Part shown: one piece after another, positions 16,258-26,139 of the stretch
How positions within the stretch are numbered: the first letter of the stretch is position 1
Layout of the letters: every line of letters begins with the position of its first letter
Assembly: GCF_000720175.1 (NCBI RefSeq)
Contig: NZ_JOIX01000008.1
Span: 91,679-155,678 of the forward strand
Source: Streptomyces sp. NRRL S-337
GTDB lineage: Bacteria; Actinomycetota; Actinomycetes; Streptomycetales; Streptomycetaceae
Reading direction: 5' to 3'
Length of the DNA stretch: 64,000 nucleotides
Notes under the pieces: model-generated
The model's input: the letters and a program-made list of their open reading frames with translations, nothing else
What the model was told of the DNA's origin: nothing
The model's database searches: none
Made by a program: the position numbers and the translations under genes

Positions 16258-17385
16258 ATGACTGATGCCCCCCGCCGCACGGCGCTCGATGCCACGCATC
16301 GGGCACTCGGCGCGACCATGACCGACTTCGCCGGCTGGGACATGCCACTGCGCTACGGCAGCGAGCGCGACGAGCACGTCGCGGTCCGCACCCGCGCCGG
16401 CCTCTTCGACCTCTCCCACATGGGCGAGATCACCGTCACCGGCCCGCAGGCCGCCGACCTCCTCGACTTCGCCCTGGTCGGGAACATCGGCGGGGTGAAG
16501 ACCGGCCGCGCCCGGTACACCATGATCTGCAACGCCGAGGGCGGCATCCTGGACGACCTGATCGTCTACCGGCTGGCCGACCAGGAGTACATGGTCGTCG
16601 CCAACGCCTCCAACGCCCAGGTCGTGCTGGACGCGCTGACCGCCCGGGGCAGCGGCTTCGACGCCGAGGTGCGCGACGACCGGGACGCCTACGCGCTGCT
16701 CGCGGTGCAGGGCCCGGAGTCCCCCGGCATCCTCAAGAAGCTGACGGACGCCGATCTGGACGGGCTGAAGTACTACGCCGGCCTGCCCGGCACGGTCGCC
16801 GGCGTCGAGGCGCTGATCGCCCGTACCGGCTACACCGGCGAGGACGGCTTCGAGCTGTTCGTCCGGCCGGCCGACGCGGTCGCCCTCTGGGAGGCGCTGA
16901 CCGAGGCCGGCAAGGACGTGGGCCTGGTGCCGTGCGGGCTGTCCTGCCGGGACACCCTGCGCCTGGAGGCGGGCATGCCGCTGTACGGGCACGAGCTCAC
17001 CACCGCCACCACCCCGTTCGACGCGGGCCTGGGCCGGGTCGTGAAGTTCGAGAAGACGGCCAACAACGGCGACTTCGTCGGCCGCGCCGCGCTGGAGGTG
17101 GCCGCCGAACGCGCCGAGGCCGCCCCGCCGCGCAAGCTGGTCGGCCTGATCGCCCAGGGCCGCCGGGTCCCGCGCGCGGGCTACCCGGTCGTCTCCGCCG
17201 ACGGCACGGTCATCGGCGAGGTCACCTCGGGCGCCCCCTCCCCCACGCTCGGCAAGCCGATCGCCATCGCGTACGTCGACGCGGCATACGCCACACCGGG
17301 CACCGAGGGTGTCCACGTGGACATCCGTGGAAGCCATGAGCCGTACGAGGTCATCGCACTGCCCTTCTACAAGCGGCAGAAGTAA
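16258..17385 (+). CDS. gcvT: Glycine cleavage system T protein (aminomethyltransferase)
   Basis: A 375-residue protein that transfers the methylene group from the aminomethyl-lipoyl H protein to tetrahydrofolate and releases ammonia. Diagnostic text includes [19 protein letters not shown] near the N-terminus, [13 protein letters not shown] (about residues 185-197), [17 protein letters not shown], and PRAGYPV plus [20 protein letters not shown] at the C-terminus. ATG 16258 lies just after the riboswitch with GGGAG upstream; the longer open frame would start inside the aptamer and is not credible. It begins the gcvT-gcvH-glyA block. Confidence 0.97.
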   Translation: MTDAPRRTALDATHRALGATMTDFAGWDMPLRYGSERDEHVAVRTRAGLFDLSHMGEITVTGPQAADLLDFALVGNIGGVKTGRARYTMICNAEGGILDDLIVYRLADQEYMVVANASNAQVVLDALTARGSGFDAEVRDDRDAYALLAVQGPESPGILKKLTDADLDGLKYYAGLPGTVAGVEALIARTGYTGEDGFELFVRPADAVALWEALTEAGKDVGLVPCGLSCRDTLRLEAGMPLYGHELTTATTPFDAGLGRVVKFEKTANNGDFVGRAALEVAAERAEAAPPRKLVGLIAQGRRVPRAGYPVVSADGTVIGEVTSGAPSPTLGKPIAIAYVDAAYATPGTEGVHVDIRGSHEPYEVIALPFYKRQK

Positions 17386-17515
17386 CGGTTCGCCCCGGCG
17401 GACCGGGCGGCGGCGCGCCACCGCGCGTCTCACTGTGCAAGACGTTCCCCCCGGACTTCGTCCGGCCAGGTGCCCCCATTCACGATCACACCCTCGCGTA
17501 CAGGAGAATCGAGCC

Positions 17516-17893
17516 ATGAGCAACCCCCAGCAGCTGCGCTACAGCAAGGAGCACGAGTGGCTGTCGGCCGCCGAGGAAGGCGTCTCGACGGTCGGCATCA
17601 CGGAGCACGCGGCGAACGCCCTCGGCGACGTCGTCTACGTGCAGCTCCCTGAGGTCGGCTCCACGGTCACGGCGGGCGAGAGCTGCGGTGAGCTGGAGTC
17701 GACGAAGTCGGTCAGCGATCTCTACGCGCCCGTGCACGGCGAGATCGTGGAGATCAACGAGGACGTCGTCAGCGACCCCTCGCTGGTGAACTCCGCCCCG
17801 TTCGAGGGCGGTTGGCTGTTCAAGGTGAAGATCAGCGACGAGCCCGCCGAGCTGCTCTCGGCCGACGAGTACGCCGCGTTCATCACCGGTTGA
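17516..17893 (+). CDS. gcvH: Glycine cleavage system H protein
   Basis: A 125-residue lipoyl carrier protein. The lipoylation site is Lys64 in [14 protein letters not shown], and the N-terminal YSKEHEWL and central [12 protein letters not shown] motifs are standard for GcvH. AGGAG precedes ATG 17516. It shuttles the aminomethyl group between the P, T and L proteins. It lies 130 bases after gcvT; the gene for the P protein (gcvP) is not in the window. Confidence 0.97.
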   Translation: MSNPQQLRYSKEHEWLSAAEEGVSTVGITEHAANALGDVVYVQLPEVGSTVTAGESCGELESTKSVSDLYAPVHGEIVEINEDVVSDPSLVNSAPFEGGWLFKVKISDEPAELLSADEYAAFITG

Positions 17894-17949
17894 GCCATCC
17901 CGCCCGTATGGAAGTGCTCTGCGCCCTCTGACCCCTCCAGGAAAGACCC

Positions 17950-19212
17950 ATGTCGCTTCTGAACAGCTCCCTGCACGAGCTCGACCCCGACGTCGCCGCG
18001 GCCGTCGACGCCGAGCTGCACCGCCAGCAGTCCACCCTCGAAATGATCGCGTCGGAGAACTTCGCCCCCGTCGCCGTCATGGAGGCCCAGGGCTCCGTCC
18101 TCACCAACAAGTACGCCGAGGGTTACCCCGGCCGCCGCTACTACGGCGGCTGTGAGCACGTCGATGTCGTCGAGCAGATCGCCATCGACCGCATCAAGGC
18201 CCTCTTCGGCGCCCCTTACGCCAACGTCCAGCCCCACTCCGGCGCCCAGGCCAACGCCGCCGCCATGTTCGCCCTCCTCAAGCCGGGCGACACCATCCTG
18301 GGTCTCAACCTCGCCCACGGCGGGCACCTGACCCACGGCATGAAGATCAACTTCAGCGGCAAGCTCTACAACGTCGTCCCCTACCACGTCGACGAGAAGA
18401 CCAACCTGGTCGACATGGACGAGGTCGAGCGCCTGGCCAAGGAGCACCGCCCCAAGCTGATCGTCGCCGGCTGGTCGGCCTACCCCCGCCAGCTCGACTT
18501 CGCCGCCTTCCGCCGCATCGCCGACGCCGTCGACGCCTACCTCATGGTCGACATGGCGCACTTCGCGGGCCTCGTGGCGGCGGGCCTGCACCCCTCCCCG
18601 GTGCCGCACGCCCACGTGGTGACCACCACCACCCACAAGACCCTCGGCGGCCCCCGCGGCGGCGTCATCCTCTCCGCCACCCCGGAGATCTCCAAGAAGA
18701 TCAACTCCGCGGTCTTCCCCGGCCAGCAGGGTGGCCCCCTGGAACACGTCATCGCGGCCAAGGCGGTCTCCTTCAAGGTCGCCGCGTCCGACGAGTTCAA
18801 GGAGCGCCAGCAGCGGACCCTGGAAGGCGCCAAGATCCTCGCCGAGCGCCTGGTCCAGGACGACGTCACCGAGCACGGCGTTTCGGTCCTGTCCGGCGGC
18901 ACCGACGTCCACCTCGTCCTGGTCGACCTGCGCAACAGCCAGCTCGACGGCCAGCAGGCCGAGGACCGCCTCCACGAGGTCGGCATCACCGTCAACCGCA
19001 ACGCCATCCCCAACGACCCCCGGCCCCCGATGGTGACCTCGGGTCTGCGGATCGGCACCCCGGCCCTGGCCACCCGCGGTTTCACGGCCGACGACTTCCG
19101 CGAGGTCGCCGACATCATCGCCGAGGCCCTCAAGCCCGACTACGACGCCGAGGCCCTCAAGGCCCGGGTCACCGCGCTCGCGGAGAAGTACCCGCTGTAC
19201 CCGTCGCTGTGA
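17950..19212 (+). CDS. glyA: Serine hydroxymethyltransferase
   Basis: A 420-residue PLP enzyme that interconverts serine and glycine with tetrahydrofolate. The PLP lysine is Lys230 in [16 protein letters not shown]. Other family text: [55 protein letters not shown] and [21 protein letters not shown] precedes ATG 17950. Its place behind gcvT-gcvH couples glycine cleavage to serine formation from the released one-carbon unit. Streptomyces often carry a second glyA elsewhere, so this may be the glycine-inducible copy (inference). Confidence 0.97.
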   Translation: MSLLNSSLHELDPDVAAAVDAELHRQQSTLEMIASENFAPVAVMEAQGSVLTNKYAEGYPGRRYYGGCEHVDVVEQIAIDRIKALFGAPYANVQPHSGAQANAAAMFALLKPGDTILGLNLAHGGHLTHGMKINFSGKLYNVVPYHVDEKTNLVDMDEVERLAKEHRPKLIVAGWSAYPRQLDFAAFRRIADAVDAYLMVDMAHFAGLVAAGLHPSPVPHAHVVTTTTHKTLGGPRGGVILSATPEISKKINSAVFPGQQGGPLEHVIAAKAVSFKVAASDEFKERQQRTLEGAKILAERLVQDDVTEHGVSVLSGGTDVHLVLVDLRNSQLDGQQAEDRLHEVGITVNRNAIPNDPRPPMVTSGLRIGTPALATRGFTADDFREVADIIAEALKPDYDAEALKARVTALAEKYPLYPSL

Positions 19213-19236
19213 CGCGTCTCATGCGGTGATCCTCCG

Positions 19237-19302
19237 GTCCGCCGGCCCTCGGCGGACGCGGGCTCAACGGGCCGTGAGCCCGGGGCCGTTGGTCCCGGGC
19301 TC
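19237..19302 (+). terminator. Two consecutive hairpins after glyA
   Basis: First stem: GTCCGCCG / CGGCGGAC (19237-19244 with 19250-19257). Second stem: GAGCCCGGG / CCCGGGCTC (19276-19284 with 19294-19302). Both are perfect but lack a T-run; they may end or attenuate the gcv transcript before the permease gene. Confidence 0.5.
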
Positions 19303-19468
19303 GTGGTCCGCATGCCCGGATTCCCCTCCCCCTTCGTCGATGTCGCGCGCCCTCACGGCGGAACCGGTGATTCACGGTGATTCGCGCGAAATAAGGTGTC
19401 AGCGGCATACGCAGCGGCCCTTCAACGGCGAGGGGGAATTTCGACAGCAGGACGGACGACACCACCCC

Positions 19469-21151
19469 ATGGACATGAGCGCGGGCGACCGGAAGGGCCT
19501 CAGCCTCTTCGCCCTCATCATGATCGGCATCGGCTCGATCTTCGGCTCCGGTTGGCTCTTCGGCGCCGGCGCCGCCGCGCAGGTGGCGGGCCCCGCGGCG
19601 CTGGTCGCCTGGGTGATCGGTGCCGTCTTCATCGGCATGATCGCGATGTCCTACGCAGAGGTCGGCGCGGCTTACCCGATCCCCGGCGGAATGGCCCGCT
19701 ACGGCCACCTCTCGCACGGACCGGTGCTCGGCTTCCTCACCGGCTGGGCGGTGTGGATCGCGACCGCCTCGCTCATCCCGATCGAATCGATCGCCGCCAC
19801 CCAGTACATGACGTCCTGGGGCTTCGGCTGGGCGAAGGGGCTGGTCGAACCGGCCGGCCACCAGCTCTCGGCGTCCGGCATGGCCGTGGCGCTGGCCCTG
19901 ACCGTCGCGCTCTGGCTGACCTGCTACTGGTCGGTGCAGTTGCTGGCCCGCGCCAACACCGTGCTCACCGTGGTGAAGTTCGCCATCCCGGTGCTCGCCG
20001 TGGCGGCGCTGGCCGCCTCCGGCTTCCACACCTCGAACTTCACCGCGCAGGGCGGCTTCGCCCCGTACGGCTGGTCGGCCGTGCTCACCGCCGTCACCAC
20101 CTGCGGTGTGGTCTTCGCCTTCAACGGGTTCCAGGCCGTGGTCAACCTCGGCGGCGCCGCCCGGAACCCGGGCCGGGCCATCCCGGTCGCCCTGGTCGGT
20201 GCGCTCGCCCTGGGCCTGGTGATCTACCTGGCGCTGCAGACCGCGTACCTGGGGGCGGTGCCGCCCGAGCAGCTGGCCCGGGCCGGCGGCTGGCAGGGGG
20301 TGAACCTGGGCTCGCCGTTCGCCGACCTCGCCAAGCTGCTGATGCTGCACTGGGTGGTCACGATGCTGCAGTTCGGCGCGTTCATCTCGCCGGCCGGCTC
20401 CAACATCGCCAACGTGGCCTCGGCCGCGTACATGGTCACCAACCTGGCGGAGACCGGCTTCTTCCCGCGGAAGCTGGCGGCCGTGCACCCGCGGTACGGC
20501 ACCGCCCGCCCGGCGATGTGGCTCAACCTCGGCTTCTCCGTCCTGTTGCTGCTGACCGTCGGGCGCAGCTGGCAGGCGCTGGCCGGGGTGGTCTCGGCGG
20601 CCATGGTCATCTCGTACCTGATCGGCCCGATCGCGGTGGGGGTGCTGCGGCGGACCGCGCCGGAGCTGCCCCGTCCGTTCCGGCTGCCGGCCGCCGGCGT
20701 CCTCTGCCCGGTCACCTTCGCCTTCGCGGCCTGCGCCCTGTACTGGTCGAAGTGGCCGGACACCGGCAAGGTGACCGCGCTGACGCTGGTGTCCGTGCCG
20801 ATCGCGGTGCTGGTGCTGCGCCACAAGGCCGGGTCCCTCGGCGCGGCCCGGCTGCGGCGGCAGTTCGCCCCGGCCTGGTGGATGATCGCCTTCCTGCTCT
20901 GGCTGGCCGCGCTGTCCGCACTGGGCAGCCCGGACTTCGGCGGGCACGGCGTCATCCCCGGCGGCCTGGACATCGCCCTGGTCGCGCTCTCCGCGCCGGC
21001 CTTCTACTTCTGGGCCGTACGGGCCGGCGTCCGGGCCCGGGCGACCGGTCCGACCGGCCCGCCGGCCGCCGCGGTGGCCGGCCCGACACCCGCGGTGACC
21101 CCGACACCTCCCGTTACACCCGCCGACGGCCGCCCGACGGTTTCCGTCTGA
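19469..21151 (+). CDS. APC-superfamily amino acid permease
   Basis: A 560-residue transporter with about twelve membrane spans. It begins with a short hydrophilic stretch and the APC signature [23 protein letters not shown] in the first span, followed by [30 protein letters not shown] and, later, [27 protein letters not shown], which matches the conserved cytoplasmic loop of the family. The C-terminus is a Pro/Ala/Thr-rich tail. ATG 19469 or 19475 start the homologous region; ribosome binding sequence is weak. Its position between glyA and sdaA suggests serine or glycine/alanine-type substrates, but specificity is not visible. Confidence 0.88.
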   Translation: MDMSAGDRKGLSLFALIMIGIGSIFGSGWLFGAGAAAQVAGPAALVAWVIGAVFIGMIAMSYAEVGAAYPIPGGMARYGHLSHGPVLGFLTGWAVWIATASLIPIESIAATQYMTSWGFGWAKGLVEPAGHQLSASGMAVALALTVALWLTCYWSVQLLARANTVLTVVKFAIPVLAVAALAASGFHTSNFTAQGGFAPYGWSAVLTAVTTCGVVFAFNGFQAVVNLGGAARNPGRAIPVALVGALALGLVIYLALQTAYLGAVPPEQLARAGGWQGVNLGSPFADLAKLLMLHWVVTMLQFGAFISPAGSNIANVASAAYMVTNLAETGFFPRKLAAVHPRYGTARPAMWLNLGFSVLLLLTVGRSWQALAGVVSAAMVISYLIGPIAVGVLRRTAPELPRPFRLPAAGVLCPVTFAFAACALYWSKWPDTGKVTALTLVSVPIAVLVLRHKAGSLGAARLRRQFAPAWWMIAFLLWLAALSALGSPDFGGHGVIPGGLDIALVALSAPAFYFWAVRAGVRARATGPTGPPAAAVAGPTPAVTPTPPVTPADGRPTVSV

Positions 21152-21257
21152 CGGCACCGCGCCGGGTCCGCGTTACGCTCGACATCCGGCGCAGAAACGT
21201 ACCTCTTCGTCCGATAGCTCCACCGTCCACCACGAGCAGACAAGGGAGTCCGCCCCC

Positions 21258-22643
21258 GTGGCCATCTCCGTCTTCGACCTTTTCTCCATCGGCATAGGTC
21301 CCTCCAGCTCCCACACCGTCGGCCCGATGCGCGCCGCCCGGATGTTCGCCGGCCGGCTCAAGAAGGACGGTCTGCTCGCCCGGACGGCCCGCATCCACGC
21401 CGAACTCTTCGGCTCGCTGGGCGCCACCGGCCACGGCCACGGCACCCCCAAGGCCGTCCTGCTCGGCCTGGAGGGCGACTCCCCCCGCACCGTCGACGTC
21501 GAAACCGCCGACGACCGGGTCGCGGCGATCAAGGAGTCGGGTCGGATCAGCCTGCTCGGCGCCCACGAGATCGCCTTCGACTTCGACGAGGACCTGGTCC
21601 TGCACCGCCGCAAGACCCTGCCGTACCACGCCAACGGCATGACGGTCCGGGCCCACAACGCGGACGGCACCGAGCTGCTGAGCAAGACGTACTACTCGGT
21701 GGGCGGCGGCTTCGTCGTCGACGAGAGCGTGCTGGCCGCGGAGGGGGCGGCCGACGAGAACCCGATCGTGCCGGACGACACGGTCCTGAAGTACCCGTTC
21801 CGCACCGGCGACGAGCTGCTGCGACTGTCCCAGCAGACCGGCCTGTCCATCTCCGCCCTGATGCTGGAGAACGAAAAGGCCTGGCGCACCGAGGACGAGA
21901 TCCGCGAGGGCCTGCTGGAGATCTGGCGGGTGATGCAGGCCTGCGTGACGCGCGGCATGTCCCGTGAGGGCATCCTGCCGGGCGGCCTGAAGGTCCGCCG
22001 GCGGGCCGCCGGCTCGGCCCGCAAGCTGCGTGCCGAGGGCGATGCCACCGCCCGCGCCATGGAGTGGATCACCCTCTACGCGATGGCCGTCAACGAGGAG
22101 AACGCCGCCGGCGGCCGGGTCGTGACCGCGCCGACCAACGGCGCCGCCGGCATCATCCCGGCCGTGCTGCACTACTACATCAACTTCGTGCCCGGCGCCG
22201 ACGAGGACGGTGTGGTGCGCTTCCTGCTCGCCGCCGGCGCCATCGGCATGCTCTTCAAGGAGAACGCCTCCATCTCCGGCGCCGAGGTCGGCTGCCAGGG
22301 CGAGGTCGGCTCGGCCTGCTCCATGGCCGCCGGCGGTCTGGCCGAGGTCCTGGGCGGCTCCCCCGAGCAGGTCGAGAACGCCGCCGAGATCGGCATGGAA
22401 CACAACCTCGGCCTGACCTGCGACCCGGTCGGCGGCCTGGTCCAGATCCCGTGCATCGAGCGCAACGGCATGGCCGCCGTCAAGGCCGTCACCGCCGCCC
22501 GCATGGCGCTGCGCGGCGACGGCCGGCACCACGTCTCCCTCGACAAGGTCATCAAGACCATGAAGGACACCGGCGCCGACATGTCCGTCAAGTACAAGGA
22601 GACGGCCCGCGGCGGGCTCGCGGTGAACATCATCGAGTGCTGA
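21258..22643 (+). CDS. sdaA: L-serine ammonia-lyase (iron-sulfur serine dehydratase)
   Basis: A 461-residue single-chain enzyme converting L-serine to pyruvate and ammonia. The N-terminal beta domain begins [24 protein letters not shown]; the catalytic alpha domain includes [22 protein letters not shown]. Three cysteines expected to bind the [4Fe-4S] cluster are Cys346 (VGCQGEVG), Cys388 (LTCDPVGG) and Cys399 (QIPCIERN); their spacing of 42 and 11 equals that of the Legionella enzyme. GTG 21258 follows AAGGGAG. Placed after the gcv/glyA block it would drain serine made from glycine into pyruvate. Confidence 0.96.
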   Translation: MAISVFDLFSIGIGPSSSHTVGPMRAARMFAGRLKKDGLLARTARIHAELFGSLGATGHGHGTPKAVLLGLEGDSPRTVDVETADDRVAAIKESGRISLLGAHEIAFDFDEDLVLHRRKTLPYHANGMTVRAHNADGTELLSKTYYSVGGGFVVDESVLAAEGAADENPIVPDDTVLKYPFRTGDELLRLSQQTGLSISALMLENEKAWRTEDEIREGLLEIWRVMQACVTRGMSREGILPGGLKVRRRAAGSARKLRAEGDATARAMEWITLYAMAVNEENAAGGRVVTAPTNGAAGIIPAVLHYYINFVPGADEDGVVRFLLAAGAIGMLFKENASISGAEVGCQGEVGSACSMAAGGLAEVLGGSPEQVENAAEIGMEHNLGLTCDPVGGLVQIPCIERNGMAAVKAVTAARMALRGDGRHHVSLDKVIKTMKDTGADMSVKYKETARGGLAVNIIEC

Positions 22644-22650
22644 GGAAATA

Positions 22651-22692
22651 GGCCCTGACCAGCGCGTTTGCTTTTTCGGCGCTGTCAGGGCC
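22651..22692 (+). terminator. Hairpin terminator after sdaA
   Basis: GGCCCTGAC-(C)-AGCGC pairs with GCGCTGTCAGGGCC, a 14-bp stem with a single bulged C, around a 13-base loop that contains TTTTT. It starts 8 bases after the sdaA stop. Confidence 0.8.
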
Positions 22693-22742
22693 TTCCCTGG
22701 CGCTGTCTGCACGGAGGACCGGCCACCCATAGCGACGCCCAA

Positions 22743-22759
22743 TAACAAGAGTTTTGTTA
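22743..22759. promoter_or_regulatory. AT-rich inverted repeat at the VapBC-like promoter
   Basis: TAACAA-GAGTT-TTGTTA is a perfect 6-bp inverted repeat. It is followed by AAATTAGGG and the ATG at 22770, so the probable -10 region (TTAAAT) lies within 15 bases of the start codon. This fits an autoregulated, nearly leaderless antitoxin promoter. Confidence 0.55.
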
Positions 22760-22769
22760 AATTAGGGCC

Positions 22770-23042
22770 ATGGTCACCTCCTCCGCTCCCGGCGAAGGCC
22801 CCGTCCGTCCGGTCTCCGTCTCCCTCCACGAAGGCACCATCGCCGCTCTCAAGGCACGTACCGGCAAGCGCGGCATGTCCGCCTACGTCGAAGCCCTCAT
22901 CCAGCGCCAGCTGGAGCGAGACCGGCTGCGTGAACTCATCGAAGACGCCGAAGCCGAACACGGCCCGGTGGACCAGGTAGCGGTCGAGGCCAAACGAGCC
23001 GTCCTGCGTGGCGACACGGCCGGCTCGGCGGACGCCGCGTGA
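22770..23042 (+). CDS. Antitoxin-like protein (VapB-type) paired with a PIN toxin
   Basis: A 90-residue protein. After a disordered start, PVSVSLHEGTIAALKARTGKRGMSAYVEALIQRQLERDRL looks like a ribbon-helix-helix DNA-binding domain (residues about 13-53), followed by an acidic helical tail (ELIEDAEAEHGPVDQ) of the kind that wraps the PIN toxin. Its stop overlaps the toxin start by 4 bases (GTGA). Upstream DNA is markedly AT-rich compared with the rest of the window. The assignment is by architecture and pairing. Confidence 0.75.
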   Translation: MVTSSAPGEGPVRPVSVSLHEGTIAALKARTGKRGMSAYVEALIQRQLERDRLRELIEDAEAEHGPVDQVAVEAKRAVLRGDTAGSADAA

Positions 23043-23446
23043 GCGGGACACTCACGAGCGGAACACTCGTCCTGGACTGCGAGGGGCTCTCCAAACTCGT
23101 ACGACGCTCCGCTGAACTCACCGAGTGGCTGGCTGCCGCCGAGGCCGAGGACATTCACGTGGTCACCAGCTCCGTCACGCTGGTCGAAGCCCGCGACCCC
23201 AAGGCCAACCAGACTCGCTTCGACTACGCCGTCTCCCGTGTGAACGTCGTCCCGCCCACCGAAGCCATCGCCCGCCACGCCAGCAAGCTCCTCGCCGCAG
23301 CCGGGCTGCACGGCCACAAGTACGCCCTCGACGCCATCGTGGCCGCGACCGCACTCGCCTCACCCGCCCCCGTGACCGTTCTGACGTCCGACCCCGAGGA
23401 CCTCCGCATGCTCTGCGGCTCCGGCGCCCGCGTCGTCAAGGTCTGA
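23039..23446 (+). CDS. PIN-domain ribonuclease toxin (VapC-like)
   Basis: A 135-residue PIN-domain protein. Acidic residues expected in the metal site are present: Asp in TLVLDCEGLSKLV (about residue 13), Glu in TLVEARDPK, Asp in KYALDAIVAATAL and Asp in VLTSDPEDLRML. The order and spacing fit PIN ribonucleases that cleave tRNA or other RNA. GTG 23039 is translationally coupled to the antitoxin-like gene. The set of acidic residues suggests an active toxin. Confidence 0.8.
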   Translation: MSGTLTSGTLVLDCEGLSKLVRRSAELTEWLAAAEAEDIHVVTSSVTLVEARDPKANQTRFDYAVSRVNVVPPTEAIARHASKLLAAAGLHGHKYALDAIVAATALASPAPVTVLTSDPEDLRMLCGSGARVVKV

Positions 23447-23482
23447 CTCCGCGAGGCCGCGTCCGACCTGGTTCCGGCGCGG

Positions 23483-23791
23483 CTACCTGCCGATCTCCCA
23501 GGCGAAGGGCGGGAGTTCGCGGGCCCGGGAGTAGATCTCCAGGGCGTGCCGGGCCGGGACGAACGGGTGCACGCGGGCGCCTTCGAGGCCGGCCAGCAGG
23601 CGGGCGCAGTGGTGTACGCAGCCGGCCACCTCGCGGCCGTGGCGGTCGACGATGGTGGCGGCGTCGTGCGGTCCCTCGCACGGGGTGGGGTCCTTGACGG
23701 CGGCGGCCGGGCAGCGGCCGGGCGGGGCTCCGGCGACGGTTTCCCGGCCGGCTGCCGGGTGCGGGGACCGGGCGTCGAACGGCTGGTTCAT
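23483..23791 (-). CDS. Small conserved hypothetical protein
   Basis: A 102-residue soluble protein. The N-terminal third is Pro/Ala/Gly-rich; the rest (CEGPHDAATIVDRHGREVAGCVHHCARLLAGLEGARVHP) has three cysteines and two adjacent histidines, which could bind a metal. The text resembles small Streptomyces proteins I recall as unannotated. A very strong ribosome binding site (GGGGAGATCGCC before ATG 23791) supports translation. It converges with the PIN toxin gene, 36 bases apart. No function is proposed. Confidence 0.6.
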   Translation of the reverse strand: MNQPFDARSPHPAAGRETVAGAPPGRCPAAAVKDPTPCEGPHDAATIVDRHGREVAGCVHHCARLLAGLEGARVHPFVPARHALEIYSRARELPPFAWEIGR

Positions 23792-23933
23792 GGCGATCTC
23801 CCCCTGGCGGTGCGGTGCGGTGGTGCGTGCCGTGGGCGGTGGCGGGATCCTTGCGGTCCCGGCGCCCAGGACAGTGGTGCTCGGCGCGGACGGCGTCCAT
23901 GCCGCCTTGGGGAAGACCTGGTCGGATCGTCAG

Positions 23934-24725
23934 CTATTCATGGGAATGCCCGTCCCCGGAGTGCGCCGCTGCGGGGTGCGGCGCACCCGGGGGACGCCGG
24001 TGGCGGAAGGCGGCCGGTTCCAGGAGCAGGGCGAGGGTGAGCCAGGTGGCGGCCAGCAGCCAGCCGCCGACGACGTCGCCGAGCCAGTGGACGCCCAGAT
24101 AGACCCGGGTGAGGCCGACCCCGGCGGCCCAGAGGGCGAGGACCGCGCACCAGGTGCGGGCGACGGCGGGGCCGCAGCGGTGCGCGAGGCCCCAGGCCAG
24201 CAGGCCGGCCGCGAGCGCGGAGGTGGTGGCGTGGCCGGAGGGGAAGGCGTATCCGGTGGCGTGCCCGGCCCAGTCGACGGCCGGTGGGCGGGCCCGGGCG
24301 AGCAGTTCCATCAGGCCGTAGCGGATCGCCTGGCCGACGGCGAGGACGACCACCGTGCAGGTCACCGCCCGGAGGCGGCCGCTCGCGCCGCGGCCGGCCA
24401 GCAGTCCGGCGAGGACGGCCATCAGGTAGGGGACGAGGCCGGTTCCGGTGGCGGTCAGGGCCCGCGCCAGGGACCGCACCGGCTCGCCGTGGTGGGCGGC
24501 GGCCCAGTGGACGGTGGCCTGTTCGGGGGCGAGGGGGGTGCCGTGCCGTACGGAGACGGTGGTCGCGGCGGCGGCGAACAGCACCGCGCAGACCGCGGCC
24601 AGGGCCAGGAGCGCGCCGTTCCCCGGCCGGGGGACGGAGCCGGGGCCCAGTTCCGGCCGCGGTCGCCGGCCCGCCACCGGCTCCCGGCCCGGCCCGGGCC
24701 CCGTCTCTCCTCCCGGCGCGGTCAC
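23934..24725 (-). CDS. PAP2-family phosphatase, first of two
   Basis: A 263-residue membrane phosphatase. The three PAP2 motifs are visible: ARARPPAVDW (around residues 143-152, a relaxed form of KX6RP), PSGHA (162-166) and TRVYLGVHWLGD (around 206-217). About six hydrophobic spans are expected. Such enzymes dephosphorylate lipid diphosphates such as undecaprenyl diphosphate. GTG 24725 overlaps the stop of the second PAP2 gene (GTGA), so both are co-translated with the DedA gene upstream. The C-terminus is His/Pro-rich. Confidence 0.85.
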   Translation of the reverse strand: MTAPGGETGPGPGREPVAGRRPRPELGPGSVPRPGNGALLALAAVCAVLFAAAATTVSVRHGTPLAPEQATVHWAAAHHGEPVRSLARALTATGTGLVPYLMAVLAGLLAGRGASGRLRAVTCTVVVLAVGQAIRYGLMELLARARPPAVDWAGHATGYAFPSGHATTSALAAGLLAWGLAHRCGPAVARTWCAVLALWAAGVGLTRVYLGVHWLGDVVGGWLLAATWLTLALLLEPAAFRHRRPPGAPHPAAAHSGDGHSHE

Positions 24726-25327
24726 CGCGCGGCCACCAGGGGGCGCAACCGGGTCGTGCGGATCCGGGCGACGGCGGGGGCCGCGCGGTCGGCGAGCGGG
24801 GTGAGTGCCCAGGCCACCAGGCCGCCGGTGAGCAGGCCGGCGACGGCGTCGTGCGGGTAGTGGGCCCCGATCCAGACCCGGGAGGCCGCCATCAGGACGG
24901 CGGCCGGGGCGGCGATCCGGCCGAGCCGCCGGTCGCACAGGAGGAGCGCGACCGCGGCGGCCGCGGCGATGGCGGCGTGGTTGCTGGGGAAGGACCAGTC
25001 GCCGGGCCCCGGGCAGCTCTCGACGGTGAGGGTGTGCAGCGTCCGGCACGGCCGCTGCTCGTCGAAGAGGCTCTTGACCAGGTCGTTCGCGACGTAGGCG
25101 AGGACGACGGTCAGGGGGGTGGCCAGGGCCGTGGCCATGGCTGTGGGCCCGCGGCGGCGCGCCCGCCACCAGGCGAGCAGCATCAGCACGGCGAAGAGCG
25201 CCAGGCCGTAGTCGCTCCAGGCGGCGACTGCGACGTTCAGGCCGTGCGGGGCGCGGTGCGCGAGACCGGTGATCCAGGTGTAGGCGGTGCCGTCGATCGC
25301 GGCTCCGCCGAGGGCGAGGGAGGTCAT
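24722..25327 (-). CDS. PAP2-family phosphatase, second of two (BcrC-like)
   Basis: A 201-residue membrane phosphatase with complete PAP2 motifs: KSLFDEQRP (Lys85 to Pro93), PSNHA (114-118) and SRVWIGAHYPHD (around 151-162). The compact size and PSNHA wording resemble undecaprenyl diphosphate phosphatases of the BcrC type. ATG 25327 overlaps the DedA stop (ATGA). With the adjoining PAP2 and DedA genes it probably serves lipid-carrier recycling at the membrane; direct evidence for substrate is lacking. Confidence 0.87.
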   Translation of the reverse strand: MTSLALGGAAIDGTAYTWITGLAHRAPHGLNVAVAAWSDYGLALFAVLMLLAWWRARRRGPTAMATALATPLTVVLAYVANDLVKSLFDEQRPCRTLHTLTVESCPGPGDWSFPSNHAAIAAAAAVALLLCDRRLGRIAAPAAVLMAASRVWIGAHYPHDAVAGLLTGGLVAWALTPLADRAAPAVARIRTTRLRPLVAAR

Positions 25328-26025
25328 GGGTGCTGCTCCTCCGGGTCGGCCGTCGCCGGGCGCCGGCGGGCGCGGAGCACCTCCAGGGCGAGCGGGGTCA
25401 GCGACACCGCCACCACGAGGGCCACCAGCGGCAGCAGATAGCGGTCCACGTTGGGCACGGACGAGCCCAGTGCGTATCCGGCGAGGGTGAGACCGAGCGT
25501 CCAGACCACTCCGCCGGTGATCTGCCAGAGGGTGAAGGTGCGGGCGGGCACCCGAAGGGCCCCGGCCAGCGGGTTCAGCACGGTGCGCACGATCGGGACG
25601 AAGCGGGCGAGGACGAGGGCCTTGGCGTGGCCGTAGCGGGCGAGGTACTCCTCGGCGCGGGCGGCGCCCTCCCGCAGCTTGCGGGAGCGGCTGCGGGCCA
25701 GCAGGGCGCGGCCGCCGCGCCGGCCGAGCCAGTAGCCGGTCTGGGATCCGGCGAGCGTGCCCGCCGTGGCGGCGAGCAGCACCTGGGGCAGGGCGAGGTG
25801 CACGGCGCCGCCGGCGCCCGGGGCGCAGAGCAGTCCGGCGGTGAAGAGCAGGGAGTCGCCGGGCAGGAAGAACCCGACCAGCAGTCCGGTCTCGGCGAAC
25901 AGGACGACGGCGACGCCGAGCGCCCCGAACGCGGCGAGCAGCGAGCCGGCGTCGAGCACGTCGACGGCTTGGACCGTGCCCGTCGCATCGGCTGCCACCT
26001 GCGCAAACGCAGCGGCTACGGCCAT
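25324..26025 (-). CDS. DedA-family membrane protein
   Basis: A 233-residue membrane protein with DedA hallmarks: VVLFAETGLLVGFFLPGDSLLFTAG near the N-terminus and the LARFVPIVRTVLNPLAGALRV re-entrant region with its paired arginines. DedA proteins include flippases for undecaprenyl phosphate. ATG 26025 follows GTAAGGGG. It heads the DedA-PAP2-PAP2 operon and is divergent from blaI, with the presumed BlaI operators in the shared 114-base promoter region. Confidence 0.9.
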   Translation of the reverse strand: MAVAAAFAQVAADATGTVQAVDVLDAGSLLAAFGALGVAVVLFAETGLLVGFFLPGDSLLFTAGLLCAPGAGGAVHLALPQVLLAATAGTLAGSQTGYWLGRRGGRALLARSRSRKLREGAARAEEYLARYGHAKALVLARFVPIVRTVLNPLAGALRVPARTFTLWQITGGVVWTLGLTLAGYALGSSVPNVDRYLLPLVALVVAVSLTPLALEVLRARRRPATADPEEQHP

Positions 26026-26081
26026 GTCGGTGGCCCCTTACATAATGGGTCGCGGGCCTGCCGTCCGACCGGCCCGACCGA

Positions 26082-26116
26082 CTACAGTCACGTAGACGGT
26101 CTACGGAACTGTAGAC
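26082..26116. promoter_or_regulatory. Clustered BlaI/MecI-type operators in a divergent promoter
   Basis: CTAC-N6-GTAG (26082-26095) is followed by GTAGAC-G-GTCTAC (26092-26104) and GTCTAC-N6-GTAGAC (26099-26116), giving overlapping dyads from alternating GTAGAC and GTCTAC half-sites. The TACA/TGTA-like core fits BlaI-family sites. The cluster ends 23 bases upstream of the blaI ATG and 56 bases from the DedA start, so one regulator could control both directions. Confidence 0.75.
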
Positions 26117-26139
26117 GACGAGCAGGCGAAGGGCGTTCC

